From NCBI RefSeq assembly GCF_004364285.1, contig NZ_SOBE01000001.1, positions 930,001 to 994,000 of the forward strand: DNA of 64,000 nucleotides, written 5' to 3'. Under the pieces are notes generated by a model, which was given only the letters and a program-made list of their open reading frames with translations, was not told the origin of the DNA and did not search any database. Shown here piece by piece: positions 44,744-52,971 of this stretch (its first letter is position 1; the number at the start of each line of letters is the position of its first letter). Origin of the DNA: Frigoribacterium sp. PhB116. GTDB lineage: Bacteria; Actinomycetota; Actinomycetes; Actinomycetales; Microbacteriaceae. The translations under genes and the position numbers were made by a program.

Positions 44744-46251
44744 TGAGCGAGACCGACACGCGCCCGGAGGCGGCGCCCGAGACTGCCCGACGCGAACCCG
44801 CCGTCAGGTGGTCGCCGCGTCGGCGGCGTCCCGACCTGGTCGTCCTCGTGGCCGCCGTGCTGTTCACCGTGACGGTCTCCGTCGTCCGGGCCTTCACGAC
44901 GCCGCTGCTCGCCACGGCCGACGAGACCGCGCACCTCGACTACGCCCTCCAGCTCTGGCACGGGGCGCTGCCCGTCTTCGAGGACGGCGTGCGGCTCGTC
45001 CAGCCGTGGGGCCCCGTGCCGCCGGTGCAGTGGGTCGCGCAGCACCCGCCGCTGTTCTACGCGCTCCTCGCGCCCCTCGTCGGCACGCTCGCCGACAGCG
45101 GCCACCTCTACACGGCCGTCCTGGCCGGCCGGGCCGCCAACGCGCTCCTCGCGGGCGCGACCGTCCTCGCCGTGTGGTGGGCGGCCCGTCAGATCTTCCG
45201 CCGCGACCGTGCGATCGCGGCGGTCGCCGCCGTCGTGACCTCGATGACCGGCATGCTCGTCCTGGTGGCGGGCTCCATCTACAACGACCTGCTGACCGTG
45301 GTCTTCGCGGCGCTGGCCGTCGGCATGTCGGCCAGGTTCGTCCGCGAAGGCGTCACACCCGTGTCGGCCGTGGTGGCGGTCCTCGTCTGCACCGGCGGGC
45401 TCGCCAGCCGGGCGTCCTTCGTCGTGTTCCTCGCCGCCGTGCTCGGCGGCGTCCTGGTCGCCCGCCGGAGGTCGAGGCTGCGGCGCGACGTGCTCGCGCG
45501 GGTCGCGACGGCCGTCGCCGCGATCGCCGTCCCCCTCGCGGCCGTCGGGTGGTTCTACGCGCGGAACCTCGCGCTGACCGGGTCCGTCACAGGAGGCCAC
45601 CCCGAGTGGGCCGCCGCTAACCTGGGCCGGAACACCCACACCGTGGTCGAGGTCGTCCAGGCGCCCACGTTCTGGACCGGTCTCTTCTCGCTGTACCGCT
45701 ACGACGTCGACCGGAGCGTGCCGTGGCCGTGGGCGGCGCTGCTCGGCCCCCTGGCCGTCGCCCTCGTCGGCGCCCTCGTGCTGGTCGTGCGACGTCGGCT
45801 CCGGCCGAGCCGGCCCGACCTGCTCGTCGCGCTGATGCTCCTCGCGGTGACCGGGCTCACGATCGGCATGCAGCTCGCCTTCGTGGCCGGCGGCGGCGCG
45901 CCGAACACGCGGTACTCGCTGCCGCTCCTCGCCGTGCTCGCCCCTCTGATGGCCTGGGGTCTGACGCGCGGGGGCAGGGCGGGCGTCGTCCTGGTCGTGG
46001 CCTGGACGGCGGGCGTCTTCGTGGCGTGCCTGTCCGCGCTCGACCTCGTGACGCCGGTCGGCCCGCAGGTCGTGCTCGACGTCGCGCGGGTCCTCTTCGC
46101 CGTGTCGGTCCTCGCGGGCGTGGTGTTCCTCGCGGCCGTCGCGGTGCTGCTCACCCGCGGCCCCCGCTGGTCTCCCGACGACCTCAGCGCGCCGGACTCT
46201 CACGGGCAGCGCGGACGACGTCGTCGAGGAGCACCTGCGCCCTCGCCGTGA
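44743..46251 (+). CDS. GT-C/DUF2142-like polytopic membrane protein
   Basis: A 502-aa protein with about 11 membrane segments. The first loop has LLATADETAHLDYALQL and the second QHPPLFYALL, the same acidic and His-Pro-Pro pattern as the tandem pair at 39-42 kb but without their conserved middle. It is co-transcribed with the UPF0104-like gene. Its last 68 bases overlap the convergent 656-aa glycosyltransferase gene. A glycosyltransferase role is inferred from the pattern only. Confidence 0.65.
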   Translation: MSETDTRPEAAPETARREPAVRWSPRRRRPDLVVLVAAVLFTVTVSVVRAFTTPLLATADETAHLDYALQLWHGALPVFEDGVRLVQPWGPVPPVQWVAQHPPLFYALLAPLVGTLADSGHLYTAVLAGRAANALLAGATVLAVWWAARQIFRRDRAIAAVAAVVTSMTGMLVLVAGSIYNDLLTVVFAALAVGMSARFVREGVTPVSAVVAVLVCTGGLASRASFVVFLAAVLGGVLVARRRSRLRRDVLARVATAVAAIAVPLAAVGWFYARNLALTGSVTGGHPEWAAANLGRNTHTVVEVVQAPTFWTGLFSLYRYDVDRSVPWPWAALLGPLAVALVGALVLVVRRRLRPSRPDLLVALMLLAVTGLTIGMQLAFVAGGGAPNTRYSLPLLAVLAPLMAWGLTRGGRAGVVLVVAWTAGVFVACLSALDLVTPVGPQVVLDVARVLFAVSVLAGVVFLAAVAVLLTRGPRWSPDDLSAPDSHGQRGRRRRGAPAPSP

Positions 46252-48154
46252 AGGAGTGCTCACGGGCGACCGAGGCAGCTCGGCTCTCTCGGTCGGCCGC
46301 GTCGATCGGGCCGACCGAGTCGACCACCCGCCGGAGGTCGTCGACGCCGTCGTAGGTGAGCACCAGCCCGCCCAGTGCCTCGTCGAGCCCTGCCACCCGG
46401 TCGGTCACCACGACGGCTCCCGTGGCGAGCGCGTCGAAGACGCGGTTCGAGACGAACCCCTCACGGGCCATGTCCGCCCAGTGGTCGCTGAGCACGACCC
46501 TGGCGTTGCTGTAGGCGACCGGGAGCAGCTCGTTCGGCAGGTACTCGCCCCGGACGGCTCCCGGCGGGGCTGCGCCCGCCCAGCCCTCGCCCCAGAGCGA
46601 GAGCTCGAGTCCTGCCGCGATGGCGTCCGACACCACAGGCCGGGCCACTCCCCTGGTCTTGCCGACGAACAGGACGTCGCTCACCAGGGACGCGTCCTTC
46701 TCGCGCGGACGGAAGCGGGCAGGATCGGTGGCCTGCAGGAGGGGGCGTACGGACACGCCGGCCGTGGTGGTGGCCCGAGCCGCCCAGCTCGTGCTCGCAG
46801 CGTAGCGGAGGTCGTAGCCGGCGAGCTCCGTCCCGGAGACCAGGTCAGGGTGGCTGATCACCCACGACACGTTGACGGCGTAAGGGCTGAGAGGCGTGCG
46901 GTCGAGGCCGCGGAGCACCAGGGACACCTCGTCGAGGTGCTCGCTGGCGGGTCGCACGTGCGAGAGGCGGGCGTCGATCACCGCGTCCTGGCCGAGAGCG
47001 ACGAGGGCGGCCGCGAGATCCGTGGCGAAGTGGGTGTCGCCCCAGTCGTCGCCCCGGGCATCGGGCCACGCCGCCGTCTTGATCGACCAGCGGAGCCGCG
47101 GCGGTCGTTCGTGCACGGCCCACCTCGGTCCGGGTCCCCGGCCTGCCGTCGGCGTGATGCGGGGTGACGAGATCCGGCTCGGCGCCCGGCCGTCGGCCGA
47201 GATCTGCACGAGCGGGGGGCCTTCGTGCAGCTCGAGTCCCAGGGCTGCCAGGGCTTCCGCAGCCCGGTCGTCTCGCACGTCCCGCCAGGTGAGGAGGAGG
47301 TCCTGGGCACCGGCGTCCAGGCTCCGCAGCGGAGGACGCCGTTGGTAGGACCGGCCGGAGGGGACGCTGACGACGCGAGCAGCAGGGCCGACGGCCTCGA
47401 CGACGGCACGCGTGAGACCCACCACCGCGAGGGGGAGGTCGACGGTGGCGGGCGGGGGCACGAGGCCGGCCGTCCGCACGGCGAAGACCGGGGCGTCCGC
47501 AGCCCACACGTCGACGACGCCGAGTCGCTCCGCGTCCTCGGGCGGGAAGCCCGCGAGCAGGGACGCGGGAGCCGAGAGGGGCGACAAGGGCACGGCGCCG
47601 GCGGTCGCGACCGGGCCCTGGGGCGTGCGCAGCACGGCCTGCGCCACGACGACGCCGTCGGGCCCGTCCGTCAGCGCGTCAGCCAGGGACCGGAGGTGCT
47701 CCGCGCTGGTCTGGACGGTCGCGTCGAGCACGACGGTGCGTCGTCCTCGGAGGTGCGGCAGCGCCCAGCCGATGGCCGTCGACCAGCCGCGCGCGACCCG
47801 GGTCTCCAGCAGGGGCAGGCCCGGGGGCACGACCGGAGGGGCGTGGTCCTTGCCGACCGCCTCCTCGGCCTCGTAGACCACCACGACGAGGTGCCACCCC
47901 GTCGACCGCGCGAGGTCGGCCAGCGGCTCGAGGGAGGAAGGGCGCAGGACGACGTCGTCGACGTCGATCGTGATGACCAGGTCGACCACGTCGTCGTCGA
48001 GGTCGGCACGGAGCCGCGTCGGCGCCGACCGGTCGAGCGGCAGGGCGACGTGTCGTTCCGGTGCCGGCGGAGCCGACACGGGCCCGGGCATGACGAGCAG
48101 CCGAGCGGCCCGTCGTCGGAGACGACCGGCCGCGCGGCGCGCCCAGGCATCCAC
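46184..48154 (-). CDS. Two-domain glycosyltransferase with CgeB-like C-terminal half
   Basis: A 656-aa protein. Residues 55-290 have a GT-A-like Rossmann pattern (VDLVITIDVDDVVLRPSSLE, VVVVYEAEEAVG, TVVLDATVQTSAEHL), and residues 350-656 form a GT-B half containing WGDTHFATDLAAALVALG, VLFVGKTRGVARPVV and NARVVLSDHWADM with REGFVSNRVFDALATGAVVV, a glycosyltransferase group 1 (CgeB-type) motif. Catalytic residues in the first half are not well conserved. It follows rfbA by 9 bases, so it is in the rhamnose operon and may use dTDP-rhamnose. Its 3' end overlaps the convergent neighbour by 68 bases. Confidence 0.7.
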   Translation of the reverse strand: MDAWARRAAGRLRRRAARLLVMPGPVSAPPAPERHVALPLDRSAPTRLRADLDDDVVDLVITIDVDDVVLRPSSLEPLADLARSTGWHLVVVVYEAEEAVGKDHAPPVVPPGLPLLETRVARGWSTAIGWALPHLRGRRTVVLDATVQTSAEHLRSLADALTDGPDGVVVAQAVLRTPQGPVATAGAVPLSPLSAPASLLAGFPPEDAERLGVVDVWAADAPVFAVRTAGLVPPPATVDLPLAVVGLTRAVVEAVGPAARVVSVPSGRSYQRRPPLRSLDAGAQDLLLTWRDVRDDRAAEALAALGLELHEGPPLVQISADGRAPSRISSPRITPTAGRGPGPRWAVHERPPRLRWSIKTAAWPDARGDDWGDTHFATDLAAALVALGQDAVIDARLSHVRPASEHLDEVSLVLRGLDRTPLSPYAVNVSWVISHPDLVSGTELAGYDLRYAASTSWAARATTTAGVSVRPLLQATDPARFRPREKDASLVSDVLFVGKTRGVARPVVSDAIAAGLELSLWGEGWAGAAPPGAVRGEYLPNELLPVAYSNARVVLSDHWADMAREGFVSNRVFDALATGAVVVTDRVAGLDEALGGLVLTYDGVDDLRRVVDSVGPIDAADRESRAASVAREHSFTARAQVLLDDVVRAARESPAR

Positions 48155-48163
48155 GCGGGCGCC

Positions 48164-49027
48164 CTAGCTGGTGAGGAGCTTCTGGAGGTAGACGCCGTAG
48201 CCGCTCTTGGCCAGCGGGGCGGCGAGCGACGCCAGGTCCTCGTCGTCGATCCAGCCGTTGCGCCAGGCGATCTCCTCGATGCAGCCGATCTTGTGGCCCT
48301 GACGGTCCTCGATGACGCGGACGTACTCGGACGCCTGCATCATGGACTCGAAGGTGCCGGTGTCGAGCCAGGCCGTGCCGCGGTCGAGCACCTGCACCTG
48401 CAGGTCGCCTGCCTCGAGGTAGCGCTCGTTCACAGTCGAGATCTCGAGCTCGCCCCGGGCACTCGGCTCGATCGTCTTGGCGATCTCGACGACGGCGTTG
48501 TCGTAGAAGTACAGCCCGGGCACGGCGTAGTTGCTCTTGGGGGCGAGGGGCTTCTCCTCGATGGAGACCGCCTTGAAGTCGTCGTCGAACTCGACGACGC
48601 CGTAGGCCTTCGGGTCGGACACGTGGTACGCGAAGATCGTCGCGCCGTCGACGTCGGCGTTCTTCGTGAGGCTGGTGCCGAGGCCCACCCCGTGGAAGAT
48701 GTTGTCGCCGAGCACCAGGGCGACGCTGTCGTCGCCGATGAAGTCCTCGCCGATGACGAACGCCTGGGCGAGGCCGTCGGGCGAGGGCTGGACCGCGTAC
48801 TCGATCGTCATGCCGAGCTGCGCGCCGTCGCCGAGCAGCGCACGGAACTGGTCGTTGTACTCAGGGGTGGTGATGACCAGGACCTCGCGGATGCCCGCCA
48901 TCATCAGGGTCGACAGGGGATAGTAGACCATCGGCTTGTCGTAGATGGGCATGAGCTGCTTGGAGATGCCCTTGGTGATGGGCCAGAGACGGGTGCCGGA
49001 ACCGCCGGCGAGGATGATGCCCTTCAT
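48164..49027 (-). CDS. rfbA: Glucose-1-phosphate thymidylyltransferase
   Basis: A 287-aa enzyme making dTDP-glucose from dTTP and glucose-1-phosphate, the first step toward dTDP-L-rhamnose. [17 protein letters not shown] is the nucleotide-binding loop, [16 protein letters not shown] the signature, [10 protein letters not shown] the metal site and ERGTAW-type [11 protein letters not shown] the sugar-site loop. Length is standard. It starts 3 bases after the rfbC stop and is followed by the 656-aa glycosyltransferase. Confidence 0.96.
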   Translation of the reverse strand: MKGIILAGGSGTRLWPITKGISKQLMPIYDKPMVYYPLSTLMMAGIREVLVITTPEYNDQFRALLGDGAQLGMTIEYAVQPSPDGLAQAFVIGEDFIGDDSVALVLGDNIFHGVGLGTSLTKNADVDGATIFAYHVSDPKAYGVVEFDDDFKAVSIEEKPLAPKSNYAVPGLYFYDNAVVEIAKTIEPSARGELEISTVNERYLEAGDLQVQVLDRGTAWLDTGTFESMMQASEYVRVIEDRQGHKIGCIEEIAWRNGWIDDEDLASLAAPLAKSGYGVYLQKLLTS

Positions 49028-49029
49028 GC

Positions 49030-49641
49030 TCAGCTCTCCTTCGAGTCGAGGGACGCGTAGAACGACCGCATGTCGTCCCAGGTGGGCAGGAGACCGGCCG
49101 AGGCCGCCTCGGCCAGGCTCGGGGCCGAGGTGTCCTTGGGAGACAGCAGTGCCTCGCCTGCCTCGGGCGGGAAGACGAGCCCGATCTCGGCGTCGAGCGG
49201 GTCGATGCCGTGCTCCCGCTCGGCCTTGAACGTGTCGGTGACCAGGTAGCTGACCGTCGCGTCGTCGGTCAGTGCGACGAAGGCGTGGCCGAGGCCCTCG
49301 GCGAGGTAGATGGCGCGGCGGTCGACGTCGTCGAGCAGGACCGAGTCCCACTGGCCGTAGGTCGGCGAGCCGACGCGGATGTCGACGACGTAGTCGAGCA
49401 CGGCCCCGTGCGTCGCGGTCACGTACTTGGCCTGCCCGCGCGGGACGTCGGCGAAGTGGATGCCGCGGACGACGCCGCGCTTCGACACGGACGTGTTCGC
49501 CTGGCGGAGGTCGATCGAGTGGCCCACGACGTCGGCGAGGGCGTCGAAGCGGTACCACTCGAGGAACACGCCGCGATCATCGCCGAACTGCTTCGGCGTG
49601 ATCTCGTAGCTGTCAGGGATCTTCAGTTCGCGGATCTGCAC
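49030..49641 (-). CDS. rfbC: dTDP-4-dehydrorhamnose 3,5-epimerase
   Basis: A 203-aa cupin enzyme performing the 3,5-epimerisation in dTDP-rhamnose synthesis. [30 protein letters not shown] with the catalytic His, and ILxEGLGHAF-type [13 protein letters not shown] are present. The last 40 residues are longer than in many relatives and Ala/Ser-rich. The GTG start lies 6 bases after TAGTGT, a leaderless arrangement, so it starts the minus-strand rfbC-rfbA-GT unit. Confidence 0.95.
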   Translation of the reverse strand: MQIRELKIPDSYEITPKQFGDDRGVFLEWYRFDALADVVGHSIDLRQANTSVSKRGVVRGIHFADVPRGQAKYVTATHGAVLDYVVDIRVGSPTYGQWDSVLLDDVDRRAIYLAEGLGHAFVALTDDATVSYLVTDTFKAEREHGIDPLDAEIGLVFPPEAGEALLSPKDTSAPSLAEAASAGLLPTWDDMRSFYASLDSKES

Positions 49642-49647
49642 CAGAGG

Positions 49648-49653
49648 ACACTA
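49648..49653 (-). promoter_or_regulatory. rfbC leaderless -10 element
   Basis: TAGTGT on the minus strand, 6 bases before the GTG start of rfbC. Confidence 0.55.
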
Positions 49654-49685
49654 CCAACTCCGGGCGCGTCGCCGGAGGACGCCGT

Positions 49686-49913
49686 TCAGCGGCCGGAGTA
49701 ATCGGAAGACGGCTTGACGGCGGTGGTGGGGATGGACAGCGCACGCAGCATGTCCACGAACGCGGCGCGGTTCAGCGTCTTCGTGGGCACGCCCAGCGCC
49801 TGCATCGAGGACACCTGGCCCGAGGAGGTGAGGTGCCGGAGGGTCCGGACGTCGACGAGGCAGGTGAACCCGGTGCCGACGCGGTCGAGGGCTTCCGAGC
49901 AGCGGACGATCAT
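49686..49913 (-). CDS. Small stand-alone copy of the VanY-like protein's C-terminal domain
   Basis: A 75-aa protein that aligns without gaps to the last 75 residues of the adjacent VanY-like peptidase; I count 31 identities. Shared landmarks are VRC, VG-x-GF, RT-x-RH, the M-x-AL-x-VP and AF-x-D blocks, and the final DY-x-x-R. It has no signal peptide and no peptidase part, so its site of action is unclear. It could be a glycan-binding module, a partner or a relic. ATG 49913 (or GTG 49916) is preceded by AGAAGG about 10 bases before the GTG. A frame extends further upstream but gives a poly-Arg stretch from the CGA repeat. Confidence 0.6.
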   Translation of the reverse strand: MIVRCSEALDRVGTGFTCLVDVRTLRHLTSSGQVSSMQALGVPTKTLNRAAFVDMLRALSIPTTAVKPSSDYSGR

Positions 49914-49992
49914 CACGAGAGGGGACCTTCTGTTCTGGGGAGGGACGAGAGGACGCGGAGGAGGGGCGGAGGGCGAAGGAGGACGATGCGCG

Positions 49993-50015
49993 CGACGACG
50001 ACGACGACGACGACG
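49993..50015. repeat. (CGA)7 microsatellite
   Basis: Seven perfect CGA units and a CG remainder, 4 bases past the stop of the VanY-like gene and upstream of the small domain gene. Read in the frame of the small protein it would encode consecutive Arg residues. Confidence 0.9.
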
Positions 50016-50019
50016 GCGG

Positions 50020-50910
50020 TCACCGTAGCCAGTAGTCGGCGTTGCCCACGAGCGCGGACCGCGGGACGGCGAGCGCGTCCATGGCATCGAGGAAGGCCGT
50101 GGACGACAGCTCGTAGTACGGCACGTCGAGGGCCCGCATGACGTTGACCATGCCCGTGGAGGACATGTGGCGCATGGTCCGGATGCCGAGCGTGGCGATG
50201 AAGCCCGCGCCGACGCCGGGCAGGCTGCCCGTGCACCGGACGAGGACGACCTCGAGGTCGCGGGCCACCGTCAGCGGGCCCGTCCAGGCGCCCGTGTAGT
50301 CGAAGTGCCACGCCTCAGGCCTCGAGAACCCGTTGCCCGTGGGCTGCCAGCCGTACGAGGGCGCGTTGGCGTCCATCCACCTCTTGGCCGTGCTGCCGGC
50401 GACGTCCACGCTCGCGCCGAAGTCGGCGGAGATGCCCCAGCCGTGGTTCGAGGTGCCCGGGTAGGCCGCGAGGTTGCCGGTGCCAGCCTGGTACCTGTTC
50501 CAGTAGTCCTGCTGGCGGGCGAAGTCGCGGTAGCCCTCGGTGATCGCCAGGGGGCGCCCGACGGCGCTCGCGAAGGCGAGGCTCATGTCGAAGTACCGCG
50601 CGGCGGCGTCCTGGCGCAGGTACCCCGAACCGGCGACCGAGGCGAGCACCGGCGTCAGGGCCGATGCGGGGACGCGGCCGTTCGAGTAGCCGCCCCACGC
50701 CGACTGCGCGGCCTCGGCCAGCGCCTCCTCGACGGAGTCCACGCCCTTCGTCGTCTCGCCCAGCAGGACGGCGGCCGACGCCCGCGAGGGCGAGGCCAGC
50801 GCCTCGACGACCGCCACCGCGGACGCCGCGCCGAGCAGCCCCAGGAGGCGTCGACGCGGGAGCTGCGCGGCAGGGGCCGCGGGGGCCTCTCGGCTGCCGA
50901 TCTCGTGCAT
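50020..50910 (-). CDS. VanY/M15-type D-Ala-D-Ala carboxypeptidase-like protein, probable Tat substrate
   Basis: A 296-aa exported protein. RRRLLGLLGAASAVAVVE near residue 19 is a twin-arginine-like signal. The central part is a VanY (M15) peptidase: AITEGYRDFARQQDYW, TSNHGWGISADFG with zinc-binding His and Asp, and EAWHFDYTG with the second His. It would trim peptidoglycan stems. The last 75 residues are an extra domain also found as the separate small gene downstream. It lies between the two halves of the rhamnose gene set. Confidence 0.83.
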   Translation of the reverse strand: MHEIGSREAPAAPAAQLPRRRLLGLLGAASAVAVVEALASPSRASAAVLLGETTKGVDSVEEALAEAAQSAWGGYSNGRVPASALTPVLASVAGSGYLRQDAAARYFDMSLAFASAVGRPLAITEGYRDFARQQDYWNRYQAGTGNLAAYPGTSNHGWGISADFGASVDVAGSTAKRWMDANAPSYGWQPTGNGFSRPEAWHFDYTGAWTGPLTVARDLEVVLVRCTGSLPGVGAGFIATLGIRTMRHMSSTGMVNVMRALDVPYYELSSTAFLDAMDALAVPRSALVGNADYWLR

Positions 50911-51059
50911 CCAGCTACCGTCGCATGTACCCCGACCTGCCGTCTAGGGGCCTTCCCACCCGTCTCCGGGGGACAAACACGGAGCCGGGCGACCGTCGGG
51001 CAGCAAGGAGGGCGGGCCCTGACGCGACCGTCCCGGCTCGCCCCTCGCGGCCTGTCGTC

Positions 51060-51065
51060 TAGGAT
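51060..51065 (+). promoter_or_regulatory. rfbB promoter -10
   Basis: TAGGAT, with a leader of about 30 bases and AAGGA before the GTG start of rfbB. No convincing -35 hexamer is seen. Confidence 0.45.
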
Positions 51066-51103
51066 CGACCGACACGTCCGCGACCTACCACCAAGGAACT
51101 CTC

Positions 51104-52090
51104 GTGAAAATCCTCGTCACCGGCGGAGCCGGCTTCATCGGCTCCAACTTCGTCCGCCGCACCCTCGAAGACGCCTACCCGGGCCTGGAGGGAGCCGAGG
51201 TCGTCGTGCTGGACGCCCTGACGTACTCCGGCAACCTCGAGAACCTCATCTCGGTCGCCGAGTCGCCCCGGTTCCGCTTCGTCCAGGGCGACATCCGCGA
51301 CGGCGCCCTGCTCGACACCCTCTTCCCCGAGGTCGACGCCGTCGTCCACTTCGCGGCGGAGTCGCACGTCGACCGCTCGGTCCGCGACGCGTCGATCTTC
51401 ATCGAGACCAACGTGCTCGGCACGCAGCAGCTGCTCGACGCCGCGCTGCGCAACGACCTGAAGCGGTTCGTGCACGTCTCGACCGACGAGGTCTACGGCT
51501 CCATCGTCGAGGGCTCCTGGGCCGAGGACCGCCCGCTCGAGCCGAACTCCCCCTACTCCGCGTCGAAGGCCGGCAGCGACCTGCTCGCCCGCAGCTACCA
51601 CCGCACGCACGGCCTGAACATCTCGATCACGCGCTGCAGCAACAACTACGGCCCGTACCACTTCCCCGAGAAGGTCATCCCGCTCTTCGTCACCAACCTC
51701 ATCGACGACGTGCACGTCCCCCTCTACGGCGAGGGGAACAACATCCGCGACTGGCTGCACGTCGACGACCACACCCGCGGCATCGCGATGGTCCTCGTCG
51801 GCGGCCGCCCCGGCGAGATCTACAACATCGGCGGCGGCACCGAGCTCACCAACAAAGAACTGACCGAGATGCTGCTCGAGGCCACCGGCAAGGACTGGTC
51901 GTACGTCGACCGCGTGCAGGACCGCCTCGGCCATGACCTCCGCTACTCGGTCGACATCTCGAAGATCCGCTCCGAGCTCGGCTACGAGCCCCAGGTGCCC
52001 TTCGCCGAGGGACTCGCCGAGGTGGTGCAGTGGTACCGCGACAACCGCCAGTGGTGGGAGCCCCTCAAGGAGCGCGCGGCACTCGCATGA
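51104..52090 (+). CDS. rfbB: dTDP-glucose 4,6-dehydratase
   Basis: A 328-aa SDR enzyme acting on dTDP-glucose. GGAGFIGSNFVRR binds NAD, VHVSTDEVYGS contains the catalytic Thr/Asp/Glu set, and YSASKAGSDLL has the Tyr-x3-Lys. NNYGPYHFPEKVIPLFV is the family loop. GTG start with AAGGA upstream. It overlaps rfbD by 4 bases and continues into a GT4, one operon on the plus strand. Confidence 0.96.
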   Translation: MKILVTGGAGFIGSNFVRRTLEDAYPGLEGAEVVVLDALTYSGNLENLISVAESPRFRFVQGDIRDGALLDTLFPEVDAVVHFAAESHVDRSVRDASIFIETNVLGTQQLLDAALRNDLKRFVHVSTDEVYGSIVEGSWAEDRPLEPNSPYSASKAGSDLLARSYHRTHGLNISITRCSNNYGPYHFPEKVIPLFVTNLIDDVHVPLYGEGNNIRDWLHVDDHTRGIAMVLVGGRPGEIYNIGGGTELTNKELTEMLLEATGKDWSYVDRVQDRLGHDLRYSVDISKIRSELGYEPQVPFAEGLAEVVQWYRDNRQWWEPLKERAALA

Positions 52091-52971
52091 GCCCCGTCTC
52101 CCCTGCCACGTACCTCGTTACCGGCGCCCGGGGCATGCTCGGGTCCGACCTGGTCGAGGCCCTCTTCGGCCGTGACGTGACCCTGTTCGGCCGTGCGGAC
52201 CTCGACGTGACCGACCGCGACGCCGTGTTCGCAGCCGTCCAGGGCCACGACGTCGTGATCAACGCCGCCGCCTACACGGCAGTCGACGCCGCCGAGACCG
52301 ACGAGGAGGCGGCCCTGGCGGTCAACGGGACCGCCGTCGGCCTGCTCGCCGAGGCAGCCGCCTCCGTCGGGGCGACCTTCGTCACGGTCTCGACCGACTA
52401 CGTGTTCGCGGGCGACGCCATGGAGCCCTACGCCGAGGACGAGCCCCGCGATCCGCTGAACGCCTACGGCCGCACCAAGGCCGTCGGCGAGGAGGCGGCC
52501 CTCGCGGCCCACCCGGAGGGCACGTACGTCGTGCGGACGGCCTGGCTCTACGGCCGCCACGGGGCGAACTTCCCGAAGACCATGCTCGGCTTCGCGGCGA
52601 CCCGGGACACCCTCTCGGTGGTCTCCGACCAGGTCGGGCAGCCCACCTGGACGATGGACCTGGCCCGCCAGATCGTCGCCCTCGTCGACTCCGACGCCCC
52701 TGCTGGCATCTACCACGGCACGAACTCGGGCTCGACGAGCTGGCAGGGCTTCGCTCAGGAGACCTTCCGGCTCGCGGGACTCGACCCGGAGCGCGTCCTG
52801 CCGACGGACAGCTCGGCCTTCGTCCGGCCGGCGGCGCGACCCGCGTTCAGCGTGCTCGGCCACGACGCGTGGGCAGCGGCCGGGCTCAGCCCTATGCGCC
52901 CGTGGCAGGAGGCGCTGGCCGAGGCCTCCGCCCAGGGCGTGCTCTCCGACGTCGCCACCACCGGACGATGA
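52087..52971 (+). CDS. rfbD: dTDP-4-dehydrorhamnose reductase
   Basis: A 294-aa SDR that makes dTDP-L-rhamnose in the last step. GARGMLGSDLVEAL is the NADPH site, VINAAAYTAVDAAE the family signature, STDYVFAG and YGRTKAVGE the catalytic residues. Its product is the likely donor for several GT2/GT4 enzymes in the window. Coupled to rfbB and to the next GT4 by ATGA overlaps. Confidence 0.96.
   Translation: MSPVSPATYLVTGARGMLGSDLVEALFGRDVTLFGRADLDVTDRDAVFAAVQGHDVVINAAAYTAVDAAETDEEAALAVNGTAVGLLAEAAASVGATFVTVSTDYVFAGDAMEPYAEDEPRDPLNAYGRTKAVGEEAALAAHPEGTYVVRTAWLYGRHGANFPKTMLGFAATRDTLSVVSDQVGQPTWTMDLARQIVALVDSDAPAGIYHGTNSGSTSWQGFAQETFRLAGLDPERVLPTDSSAFVRPAARPAFSVLGHDAWAAAGLSPMRPWQEALAEASAQGVLSDVATTGR

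Noticed and set aside
15000-49700. Prophage or transposon origin of the glycan island
   Set aside because: No integrase, transposase, tRNA junction or terminal repeats were seen; composition looks like the rest of the window except the 571-bp tract.
49914-50087. The small domain gene starting far upstream with a poly-Arg stretch
   Set aside because: That part overlaps the VanY-like gene and the CGA repeat and has no homology; the domain begins at 49913.
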